From the IMG/VR virus record IMGVR_UViG_3300007516_000031, positions 1-47,805 of that record: 47,805 nucleotides of DNA; one strand, written 5' to 3'. Of this stretch, positions 15,600-22,743 are shown one piece after another. The translations under genes and the position numbers were made by a program. Origin of the DNA: a virus. Numbering within the stretch: the first letter of the stretch is position 1; every line of letters begins with the position of its first letter. The notes under the pieces were generated by a model. The model saw only the letters and a program-made list of their open reading frames with translations, had not been told where the DNA came from and made no database searches.

Positions 15600-16684
15600 T
15601 TTATAACTTTCAAGATAATTATATTATTATTTATACGGCCATTCACACCACCAGGTTTAGTAGTTAGCGCATCCATGAAAGTTCTAACACCAACCTTACC
15701 AGAAGCAAGGAGCTTGGCAATAGTTTCCTCTGGCTTGCGAAGCTTTTTGGAAATTGCGGTAGCCACATCATAGTTAATGATGGTGGTTCCCTTTACACCA
15801 AGACCGGTTGGAGCATTAGTGCTAAGATTGGTTAGTGACTTATATTTGGTGTTATATAGCCAAACGCTTGATGCTCCAACCAGTTGTTCTGGATTAACCG
15901 ACACAACCTTGAGTGTAGTATCTTCTTTTTGATATTTGAGATTCTTAACAATTGCGCTGATTGGTTTGACCTTCTTGACTGTGATTCGACGCTTGCGAAC
16001 CACCTTTTTGTTGTTAGCAAAACGATCAATATCATCAATAATGGTCTGATAAATTTTCTGCCAACGCTTCAATGTTTTACCATATGCTTCCACAACATCT
16101 TCATCATCAGACATGAGCTCTTCAAGAATTGGCTCGTATATGGATTTGAGAAAATTAGCTAGAACCGGTGTTCCCTCATTACGAAGAAGGAAATCATACA
16201 TATCTAATTCTTCACCATCGATGATCTGATCTACCAGAGCTTCAGCCTGCTCGGCAAGAGCCCGATTTTTGGCTTGAATTCGTGATTGAATAGTTGGCTT
16301 TGGTCGGTCATCTTCTTCTTTTTCGACGATAAGTGCTTTGTGACGATCGACACTAATACCAATTTGTCTATTAATAAAGTCGATATTTTCTTGTGCCAGA
16401 ATGGTTCCATTAAGAGCCATTTTAGCAGACCAACATGCGGTGGTATTGATTACCCAATCTGGCGCATGTTTAATAGAAGAAATATAAGCTGGTGTGTGGT
16501 TGTTTTCTTTCATCCATTTGATCAACCATACTTTACCCCTTTTGGCATCGTACATGTAGTTATACCAGTTGAACGATTTGATAAGATTTATATCACGAAC
16601 ACCATTAACCTCGGTAAGAACAGGTTCGAAACCCATTCCAACTTGATCAATGTTTTTGGATTTTTCCTTATTACGTTTGGCCAT
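15596..16684 (-). CDS. conserved T4-like protein of unknown function
   Basis: A 362-residue protein. The N-terminal half has SFNWYNYMYDAKRGKVWLI and helical, acidic stretches. A basic segment follows (NNKKVVRKRRITVKKVKPIS, about 221-240), then a C-terminal beta-rich part (LVGASSVWLYNTKYKSLTNL and GVKGTTIINYDVATAISKKL). The length and the NWYNYM / VWLYNTK / TTI.NYD blocks match a large hypothetical conserved in T4-like phages. The basic region suggests nucleic-acid contact, which is inference. It has its own strong promoter with a normal leader (AAAGGAT), so it may be abundant early. Confidence 0.7.
   Translation of the reverse strand: MAKRNKEKSKNIDQVGMGFEPVLTEVNGVRDINLIKSFNWYNYMYDAKRGKVWLIKWMKENNHTPAYISSIKHAPDWVINTTACWSAKMALNGTILAQENIDFINRQIGISVDRHKALIVEKEEDDRPKPTIQSRIQAKNRALAEQAEALVDQIIDGEELDMYDFLLRNEGTPVLANFLKSIYEPILEELMSDDEDVVEAYGKTLKRWQKIYQTIIDDIDRFANNKKVVRKRRITVKKVKPISAIVKNLKYQKEDTTLKVVSVNPEQLVGASSVWLYNTKYKSLTNLSTNAPTGLGVKGTTIINYDVATAISKKLRKPEETIAKLLASGKVGVRTFMDALTTKPGGVNGRINNNIIILKVIK
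15628..15635 (-). promoter_or_regulatory. late-type promoter TATAAATA
   Basis: A perfect TATAAATA on the minus strand within the 3' end of the upstream gene. The predicted start near 15622 gives a leader of about 22 nt containing a weak TTGAAAG ribosome binding site, a normal geometry for a T4-type late gene. Confidence 0.5.
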
Positions 16685-16714
16685 AAACCTAATCCTTTAT
16701 TGTTTTGATATATT

Positions 16715-16743
16715 CTTATATACTATTTCGAAAAGAATGTCAA
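16715..16743 (-). promoter_or_regulatory. sigma70-type promoter
   Basis: TTGACA (16743-16738), a 17-bp spacer and TATAAG (16720-16715), nearly identical to those at 1293 and 9923. The -35 overlaps the TGA stop of the glycosyltransferase gene. The leader is about 25 nt with AAAGGAT. Confidence 0.85.
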
Positions 16744-17729
16744 CCAGTAGAATATTTAAATGATTCTTTTGGTAAATCTCTAGGTTCATTTACTAGTGAT
16801 AATAGGAACGCATCCCAATTTGGAACTCTTCTATCCCAACCATAGTTCATATTAGCCCATGAGGATTGTGAAGACACGTGATGTTCTACCAATTCATGCT
16901 GCATAGATTGAATAGCACCATCCAAGACCTGATAAAACATATTAGCATGGCCGTTCATATCTTCGTTATATTGATACATCCAAGTCCAATTTGCTGCGGT
17001 TTCATAGAGCGCGCCATAATTAGAATGAACACATAATAGACCAGCTGCCATTGCTTCCATGAGAACTAAACATGATGTTTCTAACCAAGTAGATGGATAT
17101 GCTAATATATGCATACCATCGAGTCCTGATCTGATTTCATCGTTAGATACTGCACCGTGATAATTGATTTTATCATGTTCTCTACACGTATTAAATAATG
17201 GCTCGAATGCTTCATCTCTTTCTTCCCAACCATATAGACTGAAAGATGAATATACATCAAGTTCGATGTTATCATATTTTTCGCACAATTTCTGAAATAC
17301 TGGAACGAGTATGCTTAATCCACGATGAGGAGTAGACCAATATCCAAGTCGAATTGTTTCTTTTGGTTTATTTTCAATTCTTGTTATTGGTTCTATTGCA
17401 TTTTGCATTACAACGCATTTAGACCATGGAATTCTATAATGATTCATATATGCTTGCATTTGCCAATTTGATACAAATACTAGCTTATGAAAAACATCAT
17501 ACCCACCATCTTTAAGAAATTCAGATTCTGGATCGCCTGGAAGATCGTGGGCAATAAATACACGAACTTTACTGTCGTCCAATTCTCTTACACGAGAATT
17601 GACGATTTGAAATTCTTTTAATAAATCTGGATTTAATTTGTTGACCAGTGCAGTAGCAATAATTTCACTTCCACCCATAGATTTCTGGTTAGTCTCATTG
17701 CGAATTAGTTTTCCACCATTAATTTCCAT
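16740..17729 (-). CDS. glycosyltransferase, GT4-like (GT-B fold)
   Basis: A 329-residue protein. An N-terminal domain contains SMGGSEIIATALVNKL (nucleotide-sugar glycine loop) and LVFVSNWQMQAYMNHY. The C-terminal domain begins IRLGYWSTPHRGLSIL and has YPSTWLETSCLVLMEAMAAG (about 223-242), the E-x7-E sugar-nucleotide motif of GT4 enzymes. The product could modify phage DNA bases or host surface sugars; the sequence does not tell which. It is the last gene of its run before a promoter, and overlaps the DUF2693-like gene by 11 nt. Confidence 0.8.
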   Translation of the reverse strand: MEINGGKLIRNETNQKSMGGSEIIATALVNKLNPDLLKEFQIVNSRVRELDDSKVRVFIAHDLPGDPESEFLKDGGYDVFHKLVFVSNWQMQAYMNHYRIPWSKCVVMQNAIEPITRIENKPKETIRLGYWSTPHRGLSILVPVFQKLCEKYDNIELDVYSSFSLYGWEERDEAFEPLFNTCREHDKINYHGAVSNDEIRSGLDGMHILAYPSTWLETSCLVLMEAMAAGLLCVHSNYGALYETAANWTWMYQYNEDMNGHANMFYQVLDGAIQSMQHELVEHHVSSQSSWANMNYGWDRRVPNWDAFLLSLVNEPRDLPKESFKYSTG

Positions 17730-17997
17730 TGATATTCACACTTCTAATTTCACTAACTGCATCCAGTCTGAATGCTCTCCAATCTTGCTTCTCTAAATCC
17801 CAAACCGAAACAACTTCATCATTTGGTGTATGTGATCTAGTTTCTTCTGATTTCTCTGGAAGATAATCTTCCATCAATGTACAATGCATTTTTCTCATTG
17901 TCCCATCAGTCTTTCTAAAAACTACGTCCATACGATTTGATTGTAGTAGTTTTACAACGTCAGTCTTCTGTAAGGAAGGTTTTGCTTTCAAGTCCAT
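17719..17997 (-). CDS. DUF2693-like small protein
   Basis: A 92-residue protein containing DVVFRKTDGTMRKMHCTLME and, near the end, VVSVWDLEKQDWRAFRLDAV. This pair (vxFtKaDGt.R.m.cTL and vWD.ekqgWRsFr...v) is the hallmark of DUF2693-type phage proteins, probably a small beta-barrel. It overlaps the glutaredoxin gene by 38 nt, an unusually long overlap, and the glycosyltransferase by 11 nt. Confidence 0.75.
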   Translation of the reverse strand: MDLKAKPSLQKTDVVKLLQSNRMDVVFRKTDGTMRKMHCTLMEDYLPEKSEETRSHTPNDEVVSVWDLEKQDWRAFRLDAVSEIRSVNINGN

Positions 17998-18214
17998 TAT
18001 AATATTCCTTTAATTCTGTGAAACCGCCTATAGGTTTTCCGTTTATGATAATGTATGGTACAGACATCACTCCAGGAAATGTTGTCATAAATTCTTCTCG
18101 GGTAATGTCTTCACCGATAACAGTTTCAATATAAGGTTGATTTCTAGATTGCATCAACATTTTAGAATAATCACAATTTGGACATGCCTTTTTACTGTAA
18201 ATTATTGTTGTCAT
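17960..18214 (-). CDS. grxC: glutaredoxin
   Basis: An 84-residue thioredoxin-fold protein. KKACPNCDYSK places the CPNC redox site at residues 11-14. MSVPYIIINGKPIGGFTEL supplies the cis-Pro (TVP-like) loop and the GG of the glutathione site. It probably recycles the phage ribonucleotide reductase encoded nearby, as T4 NrdC does. The variable pair PN in CPNC differs from the usual PY. Confidence 0.9.
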   Translation of the reverse strand: MTTIIYSKKACPNCDYSKMLMQSRNQPYIETVIGEDITREEFMTTFPGVMSVPYIIINGKPIGGFTELKEYYNGLESKTFLTED

Positions 18215-18474
18215 GATTTACCCTGTCTTAATGATAGAAATTTCGGATTGCCGTAACAATCGTTAGCACGAACTCTAGTATGTTGGCGCCCTTGAGCACG
18301 ATTTATATCGACAATACTTATCCATGGATTTTTGCCTGCTCTCCACGCTTCAATAATGTTGAGCGCCTTATCGGCGGCACTAACATTATTTTTTACCATT
18401 TTACAATTTTCTTTGCTAACATTTCTTCTTTGGCCCTTGGATGTATATCCACTGCGATGCTTCTTTTTACCCAT
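18211..18474 (-). CDS. small basic conserved T4-like protein
   Basis: An 87-residue, strongly basic protein: MGKKKHRSGYTSKGQRRNVS at the start, then AWRAGKNPWISI and a C-terminal RVRANDCYGNPKFLSL. The YTSKGERR and AW..GK....I motifs are conserved among T4-like and cyanophage hypotheticals. The second of two adjacent ATGs was chosen because AAGGA lies seven bases upstream. RNA or DNA binding is possible. Confidence 0.65.
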   Translation of the reverse strand: MGKKKHRSGYTSKGQRRNVSKENCKMVKNNVSAADKALNIIEAWRAGKNPWISIVDINRAQGRQHTRVRANDCYGNPKFLSLRQGKS

Positions 18475-18484
18475 CATATATTCC

Positions 18485-18883
18485 TTATTGTGATGCTATT
18501 AATTTTAGTTCTTGATCTCTATCGATCAGATAGTAATTCATGTTCTGCGGCTCAAATTCGTCTATTGCTTTCAATACTACATCAACGTCCAATGTGCTGC
18601 ATGAATATACATCAAGTTGGAGCTTTCCAGGTTCTTCTTCATCCCAGACATGGAGTGCGATATGTGATGTTTCTATGATCGTTACTGATGTAAGTCCTCG
18701 ATTACCGGCTATTTTAGAATAAACTGAATACGGCCCCATTAATATTTTCATACCAATAGAATTAACAAGTTTTTTCATCCACATATCTATATATACCGTA
18801 TCTCGCGGTGGATTGTTAATTCTTCCTGTAATAATCAAATGCTTATGTTCTAATATTTTACCCACGTCATAAATTCTCCGCAC
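18485..18883 (-). CDS. speD: S-adenosylmethionine decarboxylase proenzyme
   Basis: A 132-residue protein of the bacterial class 1 AdoMetDC type. TIIETSHIALHVWDE (about residues 68-82) contains the Ser that is cleaved to form the pyruvoyl group, plus the following His. LDVYSCSTLDVD supplies the catalytic Cys. The enzyme makes decarboxylated AdoMet for polyamine synthesis. speD is known in T4-like cyanophages. The acidic cluster EEEPGKL after the active site is typical. It overlaps the GIY-YIG gene by 17 nt. Confidence 0.9.
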   Translation of the reverse strand: MRRIYDVGKILEHKHLIITGRINNPPRDTVYIDMWMKKLVNSIGMKILMGPYSVYSKIAGNRGLTSVTIIETSHIALHVWDEEEPGKLQLDVYSCSTLDVDVVLKAIDEFEPQNMNYYLIDRDQELKLIASQ

Positions 18884-19286
18884 TATTAAAAACTAAAGCT
18901 AATACATGCCCTCGATGTACTTTTGCCGAAACCCAGTTATTATAGTAATTATCATCAATAACAGCATCAGCTTCAAAAATCATTTTTGCTTCTTGGTAAT
19001 TACATTCACCTCTAGATTTGCATAGCTTTAAAATCGTTCTTTTAAAATTTTCGACCCCAAGTTCATCAATGTCTTTTTTTAATGACAGCGACGAGCCGTA
19101 GTAATCTTTCCAATCGGATTCTACTCTAATTTTTTTTCTTTTCTTTTTGACGGTTTTATATCCAGCTTTAGTTAGAAACTTTCTTCCGATATATTTCTTA
19201 CCACTGGTTATGTTTTCTATTAAATAGATAAATCCATAATATTCTCCATCATTCTCAAACTCGACGCCTTCGTAAATCCAATTCAT
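18867..19286 (-). CDS. GIY-YIG nuclease-like protein
   Basis: A 139-residue protein with YGFIYLIENITSGKKYIGRK (about residues 17-36), the GIY...YIG catalytic core with Arg of the helix. DYYGSSLSLKKDIDELGVEN follows, and AKMIFEADAV supplies a late Glu. There is no separate DNA-binding tail, so it resembles the stand-alone conserved phage GIY-YIG proteins rather than a full homing enzyme. It lies between speD and a zinc-ribbon gene. Confidence 0.8.
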   Translation of the reverse strand: MNWIYEGVEFENDGEYYGFIYLIENITSGKKYIGRKFLTKAGYKTVKKKRKKIRVESDWKDYYGSSLSLKKDIDELGVENFKRTILKLCKSRGECNYQEAKMIFEADAVIDDNYYNNWVSAKVHRGHVLALVFNSAENL

Positions 19287-19327
19287 ATTTTCAATCTTTG
19301 TTGTATTAAAAATATATTTATTAGATT

Positions 19328-19474
19328 TTAATAGTCATCATCCTCGTCTTCGTCGTCTTCGTCGTCTTCTACGGGAAGCTCTGTCGCGCAAAACGGACAA
19401 AACTCTGGATGTATATGTGTGTCGGCAACAATTCTAAACTCCGCACCGCACTCTGTGCATTCATGCCACTTCAT
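19328..19474 (-). CDS. 48-residue zinc-ribbon protein
   Basis: A short gene with CTEC at residues 6-9 and CPFC at 26-29, spaced as in a rubredoxin-type zinc ribbon, then an acidic tail of Asp/Glu. The N-terminus reads MKWHECTECGAEFRI. Such mini zinc ribbons are frequent in T4-like phages. Its start overlaps the 3' end of the upstream nuclease gene. No function can be given beyond likely metal and nucleic-acid or protein binding. Confidence 0.7.
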   Translation of the reverse strand: MKWHECTECGAEFRIVADTHIHPEFCPFCATELPVEDDEDDEDEDDDY

Positions 19475-20198
19475 ATGGTAATTTTCTTTCTTTTAGTTTA
19501 ATAGTAGCTTTAGGAGCCATAATTTCAGAATATGTTTTTCCGCTGTGATTGGGTGGATTTGAACCTAGACAGATATTTAATAATATTCCACCGTCATCTA
19601 TATCTCTTCTTCCGAATTTTCTTATTATCTTTTCTTCGTACTGATATGCTACTGTTTCATTCTCAATATTTTCTGCGTAATAAATTACAATTGGTTCTAA
19701 ACCTTTAGAACTTAGAGAGATAATTTTATCCATTTTTCTATCATGAATATTTTTATCTTTTCTAAATTTATATTTTTTAATCGTTTGTTCTGAAAAATGT
19801 GATTCAGATCTATCACCTTTACCATTTCCAACATAAAACACATGTTTTGTTATTGGGTCTAATAATCCATAGACATAATACGACATTACAGTATCCTTAT
19901 TCATGAAACTACAATTATTTATTATATCATAAATTTCTATTCCATATACATTTTTAAAATGTATGTTAATCGGATAAAAGCAATTATATTGTCGATTATC
20001 TTCGAATGGTGTTATATCTACAACACAGTTTCCAAATTTCCAAACTGTATGATCTATATATTGATAATCATTCAGAACGTCTGAATGTAATACATATACG
20101 CCTCTTATAGATTCACCACCCACTAACTCTATTTGTTTATCTACGTTCCAGTGGCAGCAATTTTCTAATGAATGTAATGTTGGTTCCACTTGAATCAA
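19461..20198 (-). CDS. GIY-YIG homing-type endonuclease with extra N-terminal domain
   Basis: A 245-residue protein. Residues 105-140 hold MSYYVYGLLDPITKHVFYVG and NGKGDRSESHF, a clear GIY-YIG nuclease core. The C-terminus has a short NUMOD-like tail (SGKTYSEIMAPKATIKL). The first 95 residues are unlike a nuclease: CCHWNVDKQIELVGG, then DHTVWKFGNCVVDITP, resembling a small domain with His/Trp and D-[IL]-TP motifs. A fusion or capture is likely. Its place between nrdB and speD fits a mobile nuclease in an nrd region. Confidence 0.75.
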   Translation of the reverse strand: MIQVEPTLHSLENCCHWNVDKQIELVGGESIRGVYVLHSDVLNDYQYIDHTVWKFGNCVVDITPFEDNRQYNCFYPINIHFKNVYGIEIYDIINNCSFMNKDTVMSYYVYGLLDPITKHVFYVGNGKGDRSESHFSEQTIKKYKFRKDKNIHDRKMDKIISLSSKGLEPIVIYYAENIENETVAYQYEEKIIRKFGRRDIDDGGILLNICLGSNPPNHSGKTYSEIMAPKATIKLKERKLPYEVA

Positions 20199-20221
20199 AT
20201 TATATTCCGGTATTTTCCAAA

Positions 20222-21316
20222 TTATAATGAAAATCCTTTAAATGTATCATCTTGAATGTCTTTTTTAACAGCCCCGATTGTATAACTGGATATCTGAGTT
20301 TGTTGGGGGGCTGTCTGGACATCGGAGCCAGCAATCCATTTTTGTGTCCATGGGAGTGGATTGGAACCACCTTTATATGGAGATGGTAGACCTATTGCTA
20401 GCATTCTTTTATTTGCTATCCATTCCAAATATTCTACTGAAAGTGCTTCATTGATGCCGATCATGGAACCGTCTTTAAAGACATATTTTGCCCAATCTCT
20501 TTCTTGATTTACCACATCAGTAAACATTTGAATAACTTCTGGTTGGCATTCTTTTTCTATCTTTTTGAAATCTTTATCATCACTTGGTAATAGCTTTATC
20601 ATCTGTTGTGTGGATGCTAAATGTAAATTTTCATCTCTTGCAATGAATTTAATAATCTTTGCATTGCCTTCCATCTTCTTAAGTTCTGCAAAGTTCCACG
20701 AAATTGCAAAGCTTACATAGAAACGAATTCCCTCAAGAGCATTCACAGCATTCAGACAAAGCCATAGAGCCTTTTTGTGTTCGTATGTAGTAATAGCGTG
20801 GGCTGAATGAGGACTCAACATACTATTACACAAAATCAAATCATCATAATATTTACTGATGTCCTTAGCGCAATCGATGATTTCAGTTATTTCTTTTATT
20901 TCATCAAAAACCTTAGACGGATCTGAATAGATATTTTTAATTAAATGTGTGTAAGATTTAGAGTGAATCGTTTCAGAGAAAGTCCATGTAGTAATCCAAT
21001 TTTCCAATTCTGGTAATGATACTATAGGAAGAAATGCTAAAGAAGGCGCTCTACCCTGAACAGAATCTAACAGAATTTGTCTTTTTAGATTAGCAGTAAA
21101 CATATGCTGTTCATGCGAATTTAAAGTTTTAAAATCCTTGAAGTCCTTAGATATATCTATTTCTTCAGGTCTCCAAAAGAATGATAATTGCTTATCGTTT
21201 AGTTTGTCGAATTGTGGATATTTAAACTTATCGTATCTTGCCACATCAACAGATTCTCCAAAGAACATAGTTCTCTTATGATGTGGCGTCTTATTATTTA
21301 AATTGAAAACAGACAT
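20222..21316 (-). CDS. nrdB: ribonucleotide reductase small subunit (class Ia beta)
   Basis: A 364-residue ferritin-like protein carrying the diiron and tyrosyl-radical framework. Blocks include SHEQHMFTANLKRQIL, TWTFSETIHSKSYTHLIKN (Glu and ExxH ligands) and FIARDENLHLAST (second ExxH). The length matches T4 and E. coli NrdB. ATG at 21316 was chosen over an in-frame start 22 codons upstream because GAGAG precedes it and the earlier start overlaps nrdA. It lies directly after the C-terminal nrdA piece, so it forms one operon with it. Confidence 0.93.
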   Translation of the reverse strand: MSVFNLNNKTPHHKRTMFFGESVDVARYDKFKYPQFDKLNDKQLSFFWRPEEIDISKDFKDFKTLNSHEQHMFTANLKRQILLDSVQGRAPSLAFLPIVSLPELENWITTWTFSETIHSKSYTHLIKNIYSDPSKVFDEIKEITEIIDCAKDISKYYDDLILCNSMLSPHSAHAITTYEHKKALWLCLNAVNALEGIRFYVSFAISWNFAELKKMEGNAKIIKFIARDENLHLASTQQMIKLLPSDDKDFKKIEKECQPEVIQMFTDVVNQERDWAKYVFKDGSMIGINEALSVEYLEWIANKRMLAIGLPSPYKGGSNPLPWTQKWIAGSDVQTAPQQTQISSYTIGAVKKDIQDDTFKGFSL

Positions 21317-21329
21317 TAAATTACTCTCA

Positions 21330-22595
21330 TTATATCGCGCAAGCGTCGCACGTTTCATCTTCCATTGCTTCAACGTCGGCATCAGGGACTTCTATCTCTC
21401 CAGCATCGTCATTTGTATTAAAATAATATGCTGTCTTGATACCATATTTATACATCATCAACATGTCTGTAAGCAATCCAGCCTCAGACAGCATCTCATC
21501 TGGATAATGCTCTGGATTATAAGTCGTATTTGTTGAGATAGATTGATCAATGAACTTTTGAAGTACTGCCATAATTTTTATATAACCGTGTGGTGTTTTA
21601 GCATCCCACATCTTTTCATACTTGTTCTTAAATTTAATTGGCTCCGGCGCAACTTGTGCTAGTACACCATCTTTAGATTGTTTAATAGAAACTATCTCTC
21701 TGATAGGGTCAATACCATTAGTAGAATTAGAAACTTGAGAAGATGTTTCTGATGGCATTAGAGCCATTAATGTAGAATTTCTAATCTTGCTCTTCTTCAA
21801 TCTTTCTGATAGTTCATTCCAATCCAATTTATAGTCTGGGTTTACTAATTCATCAACAGCTTCTTTGTATGTATGAATTGGCATAATACCGTCATCATAT
21901 TTTGTCTGGTGTGATAGTGGGCATGGACCAAAATCTTCTGCTAATTCTACAGATGCTCTAATCAAATAATATGACCATGCTTCGGCGTATTCGTGGATGA
22001 GCTCTAAATTTGGTTCACTATATGTCATACCATTCTTAGCGATCCAATATGCAAAATTGATGATACCAATTCCAAGTGGCCTTCTATTCATGGTTGCATT
22101 TTCAGCAGCTTTAACTGGATACGACTGATAATCTAATAGTGCATCTAAAGCTCTAACCAACAATCTAGCTGGCTTCATGAAATCTTCAGGTTTTTTAATT
22201 TTGCCCCAATTGATTGCTCCCAATGTACATAGTGCAATTTCTGCTTTAGAATCACTCTCAGCTAATTCGTAAACACACCTATAAGCGCTATCAAAATTGA
22301 TATAATTTATGACTTCATAAGCAAATGTGTCGGTGTGCTGACCCTTTCCGCGCTTGTAAACATAATCTGAATTCGATATTTTGAATTCTTCATATGCGTC
22401 CCAATCACTCCAGTTAATTTGAACTGGCTCTTTAGATGGTTCTCCATCGTGGATGCTAGTAAGTGGATGAGTTGGTAATGTTATTTCTTGACAATTATGA
22501 ACTAAAATACCATTAGCATAAAAATTTAAATTTTTATCAACCGTTACGTCATAAACATCTTCTACATCAGTTAAATATTCTAGTCTTAATCCCAT
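21330..22595 (-). CDS. nrdA: C-intein plus NrdA C-terminal part (split ribonucleotide reductase alpha)
   Basis: A 421-residue protein. Residues 1-34 are a C-intein: VEDVYDVTVDKNLNFYANGI and LVHN match intein blocks F and G. Residue 35 onward is NrdA: CQEITLPTHPL begins with the Cys that forms the active-site thiyl radical (E. coli C439). ALCTLGAINWGKI follows with the second redox Cys, and the C-terminus ends CDACAI, the thioredoxin-reducible CxxC. It carries only the C-half, so trans-splicing with the upstream piece is needed for activity. The two pieces are separated by about 150 nt. Confidence 0.92.
   Translation of the reverse strand: MGLRLEYLTDVEDVYDVTVDKNLNFYANGILVHNCQEITLPTHPLTSIHDGEPSKEPVQINWSDWDAYEEFKISNSDYVYKRGKGQHTDTFAYEVINYINFDSAYRCVYELAESDSKAEIALCTLGAINWGKIKKPEDFMKPARLLVRALDALLDYQSYPVKAAENATMNRRPLGIGIINFAYWIAKNGMTYSEPNLELIHEYAEAWSYYLIRASVELAEDFGPCPLSHQTKYDDGIMPIHTYKEAVDELVNPDYKLDWNELSERLKKSKIRNSTLMALMPSETSSQVSNSTNGIDPIREIVSIKQSKDGVLAQVAPEPIKFKNKYEKMWDAKTPHGYIKIMAVLQKFIDQSISTNTTYNPEHYPDEMLSEAGLLTDMLMMYKYGIKTAYYFNTNDDAGEIEVPDADVEAMEDETCDACAI
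22494..22595 (-). other. NrdA split intein, C-terminal half (34 residues)
   Basis: Residues 1-34 of the nrdA C piece. They end in LVHN, the His-Asn of block G, followed by Cys+1, which is also the catalytic Cys of NrdA. YDVTVDKNLNFYANGILV is block F. Confidence 0.9.
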
Positions 22596-22743
22596 GATGT
22601 CATTCTACCCTTTTTCCAGTTTAATTTTATATCTAATTCATGTTCATGACACAATCTATTGCTTTTTATGTCTTTACAAAAAAACCATTTTTTTCCAGTT
22701 ACGATTTTTGTTTCTTACATTTGTAATATGGAACATATTCCAA
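22586..22743 (-). pseudogene. relic of an endonuclease C-terminus between the nrdA pieces
   Basis: The gap is not random. In one frame it reads YVPYYKCKKQKS and, after one or two frame breaks, WFFCKDIKSNRLCHEHELDI and LNWKKGRM. A W-(F)-x(n)-W-x-x-G-R tail with Cys pairs resembles the C-termini of phage homing endonucleases. This is probably the remnant of a nuclease gene that once stood here. The nrdA C-piece start codon overlaps the relic's end. Confidence 0.5.
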
